64,000 nucleotides of DNA, taken from assembly GCA_964352785.1 (NCBI GenBank), contig CAYGTI010000008.1, positions 1 to 64,000 of the forward strand, read 5' to 3'. Positions 17,275-25,235 of this stretch are shown here, piece by piece. This stretch comes from JACOMS01 sp964352785 (GTDB taxonomy: Bacteria; Pseudomonadota; Alphaproteobacteria; Caulobacterales; Maricaulaceae). Numbering within the stretch: the stretch's first letter is position 1; each line of letters opens with the position of its first letter. A model generated the notes under the pieces. It had not been told where the DNA came from. It saw only the letters and a program-made list of their open reading frames with translations, and searched no databases. The translations under genes were made by a program, and so were the position numbers.

Positions 17275-18006
17275 ATGCCTGAAACGCCGCTGCAGACCCC
17301 GTGGACCGCCACCATATTAACGCTTTTCCCGGAGGCCTTCCCCGGAATGCTGGGGACCTCCATTATCGGCACCGCTCAAAAGAATCAGATTTGGGACTTA
17401 GAAACAGTAGACATACGAGATTTTACTGCTAATAAGCACCGCAATGTCGATGACACCCCGGCAGGCGGCGGGCCCGGAATGGTTCTCAAGCCTGATATAG
17501 CGGCGGCGGCTATTGACAGTGTGGCCCGAAAAGGCCGCCCATTATTATACTTGACCCCGCGCGGGGCGCCGCTCACTCAAGACAGAGTGAGAGATCTGGC
17601 GACCGGCAGCGGCGTTATTGTATTTTGCGGGCGCTTTGAAGGGCTTGACCAGCGGGTCATAGACGCGCGCCAGATGGAAGAGGTTTCCATCGGCGACTTT
17701 ATACTCGCGGGCGGTGAGGTTGCGGCGCAAGCCATGATCGAAGCCTGTGTGCGGCTGCTCCCCGGTGTATTAGGGGCCCAAGCCAGTGCAGAGGATGAAA
17801 GTTTTGAAAATGGCCTATTAGAGTACCCGCTCTATACCCGGCCACGAGAATGGGAAGGCCGGAGCATTCCGGACGTGTTGTTGTCAGGCGATCACAAGAA
17901 GATCAAAGACTGGCAACAGCAAGAACAAATTAAAATAACCAAGGCGCGCCGCCCGGACTTATATGAGGCTTGGCGGGCAAAAGGAGACGGTCATGAACGT
18001 GATTGA
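17275..18006 (+). CDS. trmD: tRNA (guanine37-N1)-methyltransferase
   Basis: A 243-residue SPOUT methyltransferase that modifies G37 next to the anticodon, preventing +1 frameshifting. It has ATILTLFPEAFPGMLGTS, the DDTPAGGGPGMV loop, the AdoMet trefoil knot with LYLTPRGAPL, FCGRFEGLDQRVI, and SIGDFILAGGEVAAQ. The stop overlaps the rplS start by 14 bases. In most proteobacteria rpsP and rimM precede it; here they do not. Confidence 0.95.
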   Translation: MPETPLQTPWTATILTLFPEAFPGMLGTSIIGTAQKNQIWDLETVDIRDFTANKHRNVDDTPAGGGPGMVLKPDIAAAAIDSVARKGRPLLYLTPRGAPLTQDRVRDLATGSGVIVFCGRFEGLDQRVIDARQMEEVSIGDFILAGGEVAAQAMIEACVRLLPGVLGAQASAEDESFENGLLEYPLYTRPREWEGRSIPDVLLSGDHKKIKDWQQQEQIKITKARRPDLYEAWRAKGDGHERD

Positions 18007-18412
18007 AAAACTAAACAAAGCTGAAGAAGCCCGCTTGTTGGGAGACGGCAAAACGATTCCAGATTTTTCGGCTGGCGATACGCTGGTTGTTCAAGTCCGG
18101 ATTACTGAAGGCGAGCGGACACGTTTGCAGGCTTTTGAAGGCGTGTGTATTTCTCGTTCCGGCGCTGGCTTGAATGAGAGCTTTACGGTGCGTAAAATTT
18201 CTTACGGCGAAGGCGTCGAGCGCGTTTTCCCTGTCTACTCTCCGCTTGTTGAGGAAATTCAAATTAAACGCAAAGGTAAGGTTCGTCGCGCGAAGCTTTA
18301 TTACTTGCGTAACCTTCGCGGTAAATCCGCCCGTATCGCCGAGCGTACAACGGGCCGCGGCATCGAGGCGACCCGTAAAAAAGGCGAATCCAAGAACAAG
18401 AAAGACGCTTAA
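17993..18412 (+). CDS. rplS: 50S ribosomal protein L19
   Basis: A 139-residue L19. It has IPDFSAGDTLVVQVRI, RLQAFEGVCISR, the FTVRKISYGEGVERVFP block, IKRKGKVRRAKLYYLR and a Lys/Arg-rich tail. The ATG at 17993, with AAGGAGA a few bases upstream, gives the standard N-terminus MNVIEKLNKAE. It lies inside the end of trmD, so translation is coupled. L19 sits at the 30S-50S interface. Confidence 0.97.
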   Translation: MNVIEKLNKAEEARLLGDGKTIPDFSAGDTLVVQVRITEGERTRLQAFEGVCISRSGAGLNESFTVRKISYGEGVERVFPVYSPLVEEIQIKRKGKVRRAKLYYLRNLRGKSARIAERTTGRGIEATRKKGESKNKKDA

Positions 18413-18465
18413 GCGCTCTTTTTTCAGGGTTCATTCCTTGAATTCGTCCAATTGAATTTTTAAGC

Positions 18466-18500
18466 CCGGCCTCAGATTAATTTAGGGGTCGGTTTTTTTT
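18466..18500 (+). terminator. Terminator of trmD-rplS
   Basis: CCGGCCTC (18466-18473) pairs with GGGGTCGG (18485-18492), including two G-T pairs, and is followed by eight T residues. The rest of the gap to 18732 holds no gene or motif that I recognise. Confidence 0.8.
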
Positions 18501-18732
18501 GTTGAGAGAGCGCGGTCAGCCTCTACATACAGAGCCCGCGTTAGTGATTTGGTAGTATTTGAATTCTGTGCTACAGAGCGATCATGAGAAATTTTGATGT
18601 AATAGGCTTGGCTCTTTTGGCCTTCTGACGCTTTAAGCCTTTTAGGCCCTCAAAATCTCTATTTTCCATCAAAGTGTGCCTAATTTTTATGTTTGTCTGT
18701 GCTTAGGTTTCACACCCATCTTTAAGGATATC

Positions 18733-19341
18733 ATGATTTATCAAAACAGCCGACCTCTTGCCCGCACTGCGCCCCGTAATACGTCTGACCGCACTTATGA
18801 ATGGCGGGACTTTCTAGACGATAGCCAAGGCTGCACTGAGTTTATTCGGGAACGCTTTGAATTTGATAAAACCGAGACCTGCATCGATCAATTTTTTCTG
18901 TTGCCGGGCCGCCCTAATCAAATCACGAAAATGAATGATAATGAAATTTTTGAGATTAAAACCCTTATTGACGAAGACGGCCCGCTAGAGCTTTGGGAAA
19001 CAATCGTGAAATCCAAAGTGCCGATGCAGCGTACATTAGCGAGACGGATTGCGTCCAAAATTCCAAAATTTTCTGGGCCGGTCGTCGGGTCAATGTCGGC
19101 TGATGAGCTTGTGGAAAGTTTGAAGCGTAAAACCCGGTTTTTCCGGGTTAAAACAAAACGCGAGGCGTTTAAGCGCGGCGATGTAACCGCGCGCATTTCG
19201 CGTGCCCGCATCGGAGAGACTTATGTGCTTTCCATCGCCTTTTCTAGCGTCAAACCTGACTCGCTTTTAGCGGAGCTCGATGTGTTGGAACTGGGAAGAC
19301 GTAAAAACACGAATTTTGGCGCATTTTTGATGCAAGGCTAG
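18733..19341 (+). CDS. Hypothetical protein, about 200 residues
   Basis: Not recognised. The ATG at 18733 has AAGGAT just upstream and gives 202 residues. The sequence is soluble and charged, with no signal or membrane segment. The alternating strand-like blocks (CIDQFFLLPGRPNQITKMND, RFFRVKTKREAFKRGDVTAR, YVLSIAFSSVKPDSLLAELD) faintly recall a CYTH-type tunnel fold, in which basic residues on strands bind triphosphates, but no ExExK motif is clear. It has its own terminator at 19352. Neighbouring genes give no functional hint. Confidence 0.65.
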   Translation: MIYQNSRPLARTAPRNTSDRTYEWRDFLDDSQGCTEFIRERFEFDKTETCIDQFFLLPGRPNQITKMNDNEIFEIKTLIDEDGPLELWETIVKSKVPMQRTLARRIASKIPKFSGPVVGSMSADELVESLKRKTRFFRVKTKREAFKRGDVTARISRARIGETYVLSIAFSSVKPDSLLAELDVLELGRRKNTNFGAFLMQG

Positions 19342-19351
19342 CGCTTGTTTT

Positions 19352-19393
19352 ACGCAGCCTGGAGTACATACCGAAACCCGCGCTGCGTTTTTT
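19352..19393 (+). terminator. Terminator of the hypothetical gene
   Basis: ACGCAGC (19352-19358) pairs with GCTGCGT (19382-19388) across a 23-base loop and is followed by a run of six T residues. Confidence 0.65.
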
Positions 19394-19580
19394 CAATTTA
19401 GGGCTTGCATTTCGCGAGGCAGTCCCTATCTGAAGCCTATCGATATACGGCCAAGACAATCCGGCTTTTACCCATTATGTTTATACATTTTGGCAACTGC
19501 GTTTTTTTCTCTCCATAATTCGACGAACCGTAGATCTCATGTCGGGGTCCACAAATTTTATGACGTGAAAGGAAAACACC

Positions 19581-19796
19581 ATGTCAGATATGAAAACAGG
19601 AACAGTTAAGTTCTTTAATACAACTAAAGGCTTCGGCTTCATTCAACCTGAGAGCGGCGACGATGTATTTGTACACGTAACTGCACTAGAGCGCGCAGGC
19701 CTTAACAGCCTGAAAGAAGGCGACAAAGTTGAGTTTAACACAGCTAAAGATCAGCGTTCCGGCAAAACTGCCGTTGATTCTATCTCAATGGCATAA
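19581..19796 (+). CDS. Cold-shock domain protein
   Basis: A 71-residue single cold-shock domain, an OB fold that melts RNA secondary structure. It has the RNP1-like KGFGFIQP and RNP2-like DVFVHVTAL motifs, and the start TGTVKFFN. A GAAAGGA ribosome site lies upstream. Whether it is cold-induced or constitutive cannot be told. The gene is monocistronic with a terminator at 19839. Confidence 0.95.
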   Translation: MSDMKTGTVKFFNTTKGFGFIQPESGDDVFVHVTALERAGLNSLKEGDKVEFNTAKDQRSGKTAVDSISMA

Positions 19797-19838
19797 ATCA
19801 GCTTGCTGATTTAATATAAGGCTGCTTGCAGCCTAAAG

Positions 19839-19874
19839 AACCTGCCACACGTGTAACGTTTGGTGGGTTTTTTT
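19839..19874 (+). terminator. Terminator of the cold-shock gene
   Basis: AACCTGCCA (19839-19847) pairs with TGGTGGGTT (19861-19869), including two G-T pairs, and is followed by T residues to 19874. Confidence 0.75.
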
Positions 19875-19902
19875 ATGGGCGAAAGTTTGGTTAGCCCGTG
19901 TT

Positions 19903-20298
19903 CTACTTCGCGCCTGTGAACACTAAAAAGAGATCGCGGACGTCAAACATGAGCGAGATTGCAATTGTCGCAAATACCAAGCAGACCCAAACAAAGAAGG
20001 CTTTGTGACGGCGCAGTGTTGAGCGGGTTTTGCGCGAGAGAACTTTTTTCCAAAGATAGACCGCAAGTGGCAACCATATAACCAGATGCGCTATACCAAG
20101 CAGGTGAATGTTCCCGGTCATTCCCCAAATGGCGAGACCGGCTAGGCCGGTTAAGAAAAAGGCGCCGAGAACGACCCTTGCCGGGGTATGCCTCCAGACA
20201 AATAGGACGGATGCCAAAAATATCACCATCATCCAGTTCATCCACATTTGAACAGCCGGACTCGTTCCGGCTTGCATCGCAGCGTTAAAATCTTCCAT
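19903..20298 (-). CDS. Small integral membrane protein, unknown function
   Basis: A 131-residue protein with four predicted transmembrane helices (about residues 20-36, 42-60, 64-84 and 100-124) separated by a short basic loop RKTRSTLRRHK. I do not recognise a family. A GGGGCTC stretch precedes the start. It lies between the cold-shock gene and the pilus island without sharing an operon with either. Confidence 0.6.
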   Translation of the reverse strand: MEDFNAAMQAGTSPAVQMWMNWMMVIFLASVLFVWRHTPARVVLGAFFLTGLAGLAIWGMTGNIHLLGIAHLVIWLPLAVYLWKKVLSRKTRSTLRRHKAFFVWVCLVFATIAISLMFDVRDLFLVFTGAK

Positions 20299-20342
20299 GA
20301 TGAGCCCCTAAGTTTATACAAGCCTAGCAGACTAAATCAAAA

Positions 20343-20486
20343 GTGAAAGGTTTAACGAGTGAACGTTTGCTGGAGCTTCACCGCATTTGTATTAAACATG
20401 ATAAGGACTACGATGCTTTTTTAAAAAGCAAGGTTCGGTCTGAACATCTACGGTTTGTTAGAGGGGGCTGGGTGGAGGCTATCTGA
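20343..20486 (+). CDS. Possible small basic protein (47 residues)
   Basis: A GTG-started open frame encodes VKGLTSERLLELHRICIKHD and 27 further residues with protein-like composition (many Lys, Arg, Leu), ending two bases before the convergent stop of the secretin-N-domain gene at 20489. No clear ribosome site is seen and no family is recognised, so it could be a small gene or the tail of a lost one. Confidence 0.3.
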   Translation: MKGLTSERLLELHRICIKHDKDYDAFLKSKVRSEHLRFVRGGWVEAI

Positions 20487-20488
20487 GT

Positions 20489-21142
20489 TTATGGGACGCT
20501 GTTAGGGTCTTCGTTCACGTTTTCTGTTGCGAGTTCCAATCCTTCGCCGAAATTACCGTCGGTGACATTTCCGAGTGTTGCAGGGTTAGACAAAGCCGTT
20601 CCGCCCGCGAAAGTGTTTGTGATTTGTGTGCCTTTAGGTGAGTTAGCCTCGATAAATTCCGCGGCGTCGCCAAGAATAGGCGCAGGTTGACAATAGGGCG
20701 AGCAATTATACGTCGCTCTCATTTGACTATTTCCGCCAAAGACGCGGACATTCTTGTGTGATGTGGGGCTTGAGACGTGAACGTTCGCGTTCATGACAGT
20801 TTCGCCCGCTGCGTTTAAAACAATGACATTGGTATCGCCATACCCACGTCCGACAATAAAGATGGTGTCGCTAGAGTGAACAGATACATCTGCTATGTCG
20901 GGATTGCCGACAACGATCGCTGCTGCTGTTTGCGGTAGACGTACAATTTCTGTTTTGTTGAGGCTGACGTTAAAATTACTTGGCGGCAAAGGTTGAGACT
21001 TTATCATTACTGGCACAATGACAGGCGCTGCATGTGTCGGCATCGCTGCTGGGTAGCCGCCCGTATCGGAAGACCCTGCAAAAGCGGCCACTGATAGGGC
21101 TGTGCTAAGAGCTAATGTAGAAATTATGGCTGTAGTACGCAT
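20489..21142 (-). CDS. Pilus assembly protein with secretin N-terminal domain
   Basis: A 217-residue exported protein with a signal peptide (residues 1-22, ending AAFAG). The domain TEIVRLPQTAAAIVVGNPDI followed by GRGYGDTNVIVLNAAG matches the T2SS/T3SS pilus N-domain found at the start of CpaC. Here it lacks the secretin barrel. The tail carries a CSPYC cysteine pair. The ATG at 21142 has AAAGG upstream. It is divergent from the Flp pilin genes, so it is probably an accessory periplasmic part of the Tad secretin. CpaC at 23722 carries its own copy of the domain (VVELPTEMMDVIVSNPDIVE). Confidence 0.8.
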   Translation of the reverse strand: MRTTAIISTLALSTALSVAAFAGSSDTGGYPAAMPTHAAPVIVPVMIKSQPLPPSNFNVSLNKTEIVRLPQTAAAIVVGNPDIADVSVHSSDTIFIVGRGYGDTNVIVLNAAGETVMNANVHVSSPTSHKNVRVFGGNSQMRATYNCSPYCQPAPILGDAAEFIEANSPKGTQITNTFAGGTALSNPATLGNVTDGNFGEGLELATENVNEDPNSVP

Positions 21143-21322
21143 GCTTAAACCTTTCGACTCAGTCGACAATTACCCAATTGTAGTGAAGGAAGCGTTTACA
21201 AAAGGTTGCCATTTTCGTTTTTGACAATGACCATAATTACAGTGACCGTACTTAATAATGCTCAGCACCCAAGACTTAGACAAAAGGCCGCCTAAAATTT
21301 TACCTAGAATTTACCACGTTGC

Positions 21323-21337
21323 TTAAAGGTGCCGTAA
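21323..21337 (+). promoter_or_regulatory. CtrA-like box upstream of pilin 1
   Basis: TTAA-AGGTGCC-GTAA fits the CtrA consensus TTAA-N7-TTAA with one mismatch and lies just before a TATATA element. In Caulobacter the pilin gene pilA is activated by CtrA. Binding is inferred. Confidence 0.5.
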
Positions 21338-21423
21338 GATTAGGTGTCTATATACAGTGTCAACAGGGACGACCCTGTGGGGGGTTATCCCCAGTTCGAA
21401 CTAGCATACGTGGGAGTATAGTT

Positions 21424-21594
21424 ATGCAAAATTTAGTTACTCGTTATCTTGAAGACGAATCCGGTGCAACAGCGATTGAATATGGCCTGATGGCTGCTTT
21501 GATCGGTATTGCCATTATTGGCGGTGCGCGTCTTTTGGGTACATCACTCAATAACCAGTTTACAACAGTTGCTGGCAGCATGGTTACGTCGTAA
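21424..21594 (+). CDS. flp: Flp-family type IVb pilin, copy 1
   Basis: A 56-residue prepilin. The class IVb signature is visible: a short leader, then ATAIEYGLMAALIGIAIIGG, in which the conserved Glu-Tyr of the Flp motif follows the prepilin peptidase cleavage region. A GGGAG ribosome site precedes the ATG. CpaA should process it, and the CpaF/TadBC motor should assemble it into the adhesive Flp/Tad fibre. The leader RNA contains two small hairpins (CAGGG/CCCTG and GGGG/CCCC). Confidence 0.95.
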   Translation: MQNLVTRYLEDESGATAIEYGLMAALIGIAIIGGARLLGTSLNNQFTTVAGSMVTS

Positions 21595-21612
21595 CCTTAG
21601 CGTATATGTTAG

Positions 21613-21644
21613 AAAAGGCCGCTCCTCGGAGCGGCCTTTTTTTT
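21613..21644 (+). terminator. Terminator of pilin 1
   Basis: AAAAGGCCGCTCC mirrored by GGAGCGGCCTTTT with further T residues. The dense hairpin would give a short, stable pilin mRNA. Confidence 0.92.
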
Positions 21645-21704
21645 GTTTAAAATTTCATGAGAATTTAGGCCGCCTAAAATTTTACCTAGAATTTACCACG
21701 TTGC

Positions 21705-21719
21705 TTAAAGGTGCCGTAA
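21705..21719 (+). promoter_or_regulatory. CtrA-like box upstream of pilin 2
   Basis: The same TTAA-N7-GTAA site as in copy 1, so both pilin genes carry their own putative control region. Confidence 0.5.
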
Positions 21720-21805
21720 GATTAGGTGTCTATATACAGTGTCAACAGGGACGACCCTGTGGGGGGTTATCCCCAGTTCGAACTAGCATACGTGGGAGTA
21801 TAGTT

Positions 21806-21976
21806 ATGCAAAATTTAGTTACTCGTTATCTTGAAGACGAATCCGGTGCAACAGCGATTGAATATGGCCTGATGGCTGCTTTGATCGGTATTGCCATTAT
21901 TGGCGGTGCGCGTCTTTTGGGTACATCACTCAATAACCAGTTTACAACAGTTGCTGGCAGCATGGTTACGTCGTAA
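21806..21976 (+). CDS. flp: Flp-family type IVb pilin, copy 2
   Basis: Encodes exactly the same 56 residues as copy 1, with identical leader and terminator. The pair is therefore likely to be a gene-dosage duplication, not two specialised pilins. It lies directly upstream of cpaA, the cognate prepilin peptidase gene. Confidence 0.95.
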   Translation: MQNLVTRYLEDESGATAIEYGLMAALIGIAIIGGARLLGTSLNNQFTTVAGSMVTS

Positions 21977-21994
21977 CCTTAGCGTATATGTTAG

Positions 21995-22026
21995 AAAAGG
22001 CCGCTCCTCGGAGCGGCCTTTTTTTT
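21995..22026 (+). terminator. Terminator of pilin 2
   Basis: Identical GGCCGCT-type hairpin with T-run. It separates the pilin transcript from the cpaA promoter region. Confidence 0.92.
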
Positions 22027-22211
22027 GCCTGAATTTTAGCCAAGCAAGGCTTGCGTGAAGGTTACGCTGCGCTCGTTGAGTCACAACCGAGAGCCTTTAC
22101 AGAACCCTCTAGAGGTTTTCCGCCCGGGCTCTATTCATTCACATTTGGCAACTCAACATTAACCCTGATTTGCTAAGCAAGGATAATATAAGGTGAAAAA
22201 GGGCTTTTGGG

Positions 22212-22742
22212 ATGATTTTAGCATTTTTTATAATCATGGTTTTTGCAGCAGGCATGTTGACAGCGGCTATTCGTGATGCGTCGACAATGACAATTCCGAA
22301 CTGGGCTAGCTTATTGATATTAGGTGGCTTTATTTTGGTTATTCCATTCATGTGGTCATCATGGGCCGCTATAGGGTCGCCGTGGAGCATACTCGGTGAA
22401 CATGCGGCGGTGGGCATAACGGTCTTTGTTGCTGGTTTCGTCATTTTTGCCTTTGGATGGCTCGGCGGCGGCGATGCAAAGCTTATGGCAGCAACCGCTT
22501 TTTGGTGGCAGTGGCCCGACCTGTTGCTTTATCTTGTTTACACAACTTTTGCAGGCGGCGTTCTGGCGATACTGATTGTCTTTGGACGCAAGTTTATCCC
22601 GGCTCAAGCGCTTACCATGCCGTGGCTACACCGCCTTATGAAAGATGAAACTAAAATGCCTTATGGTTTGGCGCTGGCGTTTGGCGCGCTCGTGACATTG
22701 CCGCAAAGCGCGATCTTCAATGCAGCTCTCGGACTAGGGTAA
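22212..22742 (+). CDS. cpaA: Prepilin peptidase CpaA (A24 family)
   Basis: A 176-residue membrane protease with about six transmembrane helices. The two catalytic aspartates are Asp22 (AAIRDASTMTIPN) and Asp88 in the GGGDAKL motif, as in TadV/CpaA. It lacks the methyltransferase domain of PilD, as expected for Tad-type peptidases. It cleaves the Flp prepilin leader. It lies between the pilin genes and cpaB, and upstream sequence carries a TTAACC motif. Confidence 0.92.
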   Translation: MILAFFIIMVFAAGMLTAAIRDASTMTIPNWASLLILGGFILVIPFMWSSWAAIGSPWSILGEHAAVGITVFVAGFVIFAFGWLGGGDAKLMAATAFWWQWPDLLLYLVYTTFAGGVLAILIVFGRKFIPAQALTMPWLHRLMKDETKMPYGLALAFGALVTLPQSAIFNAALGLG

Positions 22743-22807
22743 GTGTCCAAGAATATATGAGATTAAACTGAAATGTTAACACTTTATTTGGATCGGATTC
22801 TTACACG

Positions 22808-22815
22808 TTAACCAT
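22808..22815 (+). promoter_or_regulatory. CtrA-type half-site before cpaB
   Basis: TTAACCAT lies in the 140-base gap before cpaB, with TTAAC at 22775 nearby. This octamer is a known strong CtrA recognition form in Caulobacter; use here is inferred from the pilus context. Confidence 0.4.
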
Positions 22816-22882
22816 GCTTTATGGAATCATGTCCTAATATGGCACGTGGAATTTATAGAACGATCCGTTCTTGCGAGGGAAA

Positions 22883-23722
22883 ATGGAACCTAAAAAACTA
22901 TTACTAGCAGGCGGCATGCTCGTAGTTGCGTTCCTGGTCTTCACACAGGTCAGGCGCATGGCAACGCCTGTAACAGTGCAAGTTCCAACAGAAGCACCGA
23001 TTGTAGACCAAGTTGAATACGCCGACGTTTTGGTCGCCACTGGAGAGATACCTTTTGGAACGCGCCTGAACGAATCACACCTAAAGTGGATGCAATGGCC
23101 GGCTGAGGTTATTTCACCTGATTTCATTTCAAACAAAACACGCCCTCAAGCTATAACTGAACTGGTAGGCAGTATCGCCAGGTCTATTATTTATACAAAT
23201 GAGCCAGTTTCGGAACGCAAGCTCGTCAAACCGGGTACAAGCGGTCTGATGTCATCCGTCTTAACACCCGGAATGCGCGCTGTGACAACGCGGATTTCTG
23301 TTGATACCGCCGCGGGTGGTTTTATTCAGCCCGGTGACCGTGTCGATATTATTCTAACAACGTCATCAAGCGCAAATCCCGCATTGCAGTCTTTGCAGGG
23401 ACAAACGCAGGTTTTTTCCTCTGCAACGATTTTTGAAAATGTGAGGGTTTTAGCGATTGACCAGACATTCAGTACCAGCGCTGAATCTGGTGCCAGTGTT
23501 ATCGGCTCAACGGCGACATTTGAAATGTCACAGCAAGACGCCGAAGTTCTGCAAGAGGCGGTCGCTCAGGGCGATATTACGCTCACGCTACGTCCCATGG
23601 GACCCCTTGGTTCAGCCAAAGGTAAAAGCCACGCACGCGTAAAGAAAAAGACGGGGGAGGTCAGTTCGCTGACCGTATATCGCCAAGGTCAAGCGACCCA
23701 AGTTGCGATTCAAGGGCAATAA
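22883..23722 (+). CDS. cpaB: Flp pilus assembly protein CpaB
   Basis: A 279-residue periplasmic protein with an N-terminal anchor (LLLAGGMLVVAFLVFTQV). The SAF domain (residues about 48-115, ATGEIPFGTRLNESHLKWMQ) and the CpaB core (ISVDTAAGGFIQPGDRVDII) follow. It is thought to connect the secretin to the inner-membrane platform. The ATG at 22883 with GAGGGA upstream is preferred over a TTG at 22871. Its stop overlaps the cpaC start. Confidence 0.92.
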   Translation: MEPKKLLLAGGMLVVAFLVFTQVRRMATPVTVQVPTEAPIVDQVEYADVLVATGEIPFGTRLNESHLKWMQWPAEVISPDFISNKTRPQAITELVGSIARSIIYTNEPVSERKLVKPGTSGLMSSVLTPGMRAVTTRISVDTAAGGFIQPGDRVDIILTTSSSANPALQSLQGQTQVFSSATIFENVRVLAIDQTFSTSAESGASVIGSTATFEMSQQDAEVLQEAVAQGDITLTLRPMGPLGSAKGKSHARVKKKTGEVSSLTVYRQGQATQVAIQGQ

Positions 23723-25227
23723 TGATGACGTATATAGCACGACAAAAAATGTTCTGGCGCAGTACAGCCGCAATGGCAGTGATAGCCATAGGTGCGGCCG
23801 GTGTTGATGCCGGAACGCGGTCTTACGGTCATGTACAGTCACAGGCTAAAATCTCTACACTGGCAGGGACACAACAGGGCTCTGTAAATGTACAGTCGCC
23901 GGGTCAAAGTGCGACCTCCAAATCTATTGTTATTCCGTTTAGCAAATCAACTGTTGTCGAGCTTCCGACCGAAATGATGGATGTGATAGTCTCTAATCCC
24001 GATATTGTCGAAGCTATGGTTCACACGTCACACCGTACCGTTCTTATTGGTAAAAAAACGGGGCAGACGAATGCTTATTTTTACGGGCATAATGGTCAGG
24101 AAATTCTCAATCTCGAAATTCGCGTTGAGCGTGATATAGTTGGCCTCAAGCAGTTAATTAACCAGCATGCGGACGGCGCTGCGGTCGAAGTGCAAGCGGT
24201 TAATGACAATCTGCTTTTAACCGGCTCTGTGGCAAATGCCGGTATGGCCAGCCGCGTTCAGGCCTTGGCCGAGCTGTGGCTTGATGAAAATACCGATTCA
24301 GGCGTAGAAGGCGAAGTCGTCAATTTAATGTCCGTCGAGGGCAAAGACCAGGTTTTGCTCAAAGTCCGCATTGTCGAAATGCAGCGCAGCGTGACCAAAC
24401 AAATGGGTATCAATCTTAATGCTGTTGCTAACCTCGGTGGTTCGACCGTCTCTTTGCTCAACAACGCCTCCCTTGATCCGGGGGCTGGATTTACGGGCAA
24501 TTTTGGATTTAATAATTCCTCCGGCGGCGCACTCCAATCTTTAACGGGGGCTTTAACAGCGCTTGAGCGTGTCGGCTTGATCCGCACGTTGGCCGAACCG
24601 ACGTTAACGGCAATCTCCGGCGAGACAGCTAATTTCCTATCAGGTGGTGAGTTTCCGCTGCTGACGAATGTGTTTAGAGATGAGAACGGGCAGCTTCAGC
24701 GTGAGTTTGAATTTAAGCCTTATGGCGTCTCTCTTGGGTTTACACCCGTTGTTCTTAGCGAAGGACGGATTTCCTTAAATATCTCCACCGAAGTATCCGA
24801 ACCGACAACCGAAGGCGCGTTTGAGACAGGCGGCCTTGCCTCTGATATTCTGGGCCTTCGAATTCGCCGTGCCAATACGGTTGTTGAGCTTCCTGCGGGC
24901 GGCAGCCTTGTGATTGCTGGCCTCATTCGCGAGGAAACCCGCCAAGCCTTGGATGGTACGCCGGGGCTGAAAGACATACCGGGTTTGGGCGCGGCTTTCC
25001 GCAACCGTGATGACCTGTCAACGCAAACAGAACTGGTTGTTATTGTGACGCCTTATCTGGTTGATCCGACGCATCCCGATAAACTTCAGACGCCGTTGGA
25101 TGGGTTTGTAGCCTCTAATGACAAAGACAGTCTTTTGCTCGGCCGTTTGAACGAAGTTTATGGTGATAAAGCGAGTAAAATCGACTCAAGTCATCTGTCG
25201 GGACCATTTGGTCATGTTGTGGATTAG
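23722..25227 (+). CDS. cpaC: Outer-membrane secretin CpaC
   Basis: A 501-residue secretin that forms the Tad pilus outer-membrane pore. The order is signal region (residues about 10-30), pilus N-domain (VVELPTEMMDVIVSNPDIVE), BON-like segment around residues 135-180, then the secretin barrel with AEPTLTAISGETANFLSGGE and the C-terminal VVIVTPYLV. The start overlaps the cpaB stop (TAATG), so translation is coupled; a second ATG is adjacent. Confidence 0.94.
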   Translation: MMTYIARQKMFWRSTAAMAVIAIGAAGVDAGTRSYGHVQSQAKISTLAGTQQGSVNVQSPGQSATSKSIVIPFSKSTVVELPTEMMDVIVSNPDIVEAMVHTSHRTVLIGKKTGQTNAYFYGHNGQEILNLEIRVERDIVGLKQLINQHADGAAVEVQAVNDNLLLTGSVANAGMASRVQALAELWLDENTDSGVEGEVVNLMSVEGKDQVLLKVRIVEMQRSVTKQMGINLNAVANLGGSTVSLLNNASLDPGAGFTGNFGFNNSSGGALQSLTGALTALERVGLIRTLAEPTLTAISGETANFLSGGEFPLLTNVFRDENGQLQREFEFKPYGVSLGFTPVVLSEGRISLNISTEVSEPTTEGAFETGGLASDILGLRIRRANTVVELPAGGSLVIAGLIREETRQALDGTPGLKDIPGLGAAFRNRDDLSTQTELVVIVTPYLVDPTHPDKLQTPLDGFVASNDKDSLLLGRLNEVYGDKASKIDSSHLSGPFGHVVD

Positions 25228-25235
25228 AGGGTAAT

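Larger units (their letters stand above)
21285..21645 (+). repeat. Pilin duplication, copy 1 (361 bp)
   Basis: From AGGCCGCC at 21285 to the end of the terminator T-run at 21645, the sequence is repeated base for base at 21667-22027. The unit includes the promoter region, leader hairpins, the Flp pilin gene and the terminator. Confidence 0.97.
21667..22027 (+). repeat. Pilin duplication, copy 2 (361 bp)
   Basis: An exact copy of 21285-21645, separated from it by a 21-base A/T-rich spacer (21646-21666). Beyond 22027 the two flanks differ, so the borders are sharp. Confidence 0.97.

Noticed and set aside
21285..22027. Pilin repeat as a mobile element or CRISPR-like repeat
   Set aside because: The unit is a complete promoter-gene-terminator cassette with only two copies, no transposase and no inverted ends.
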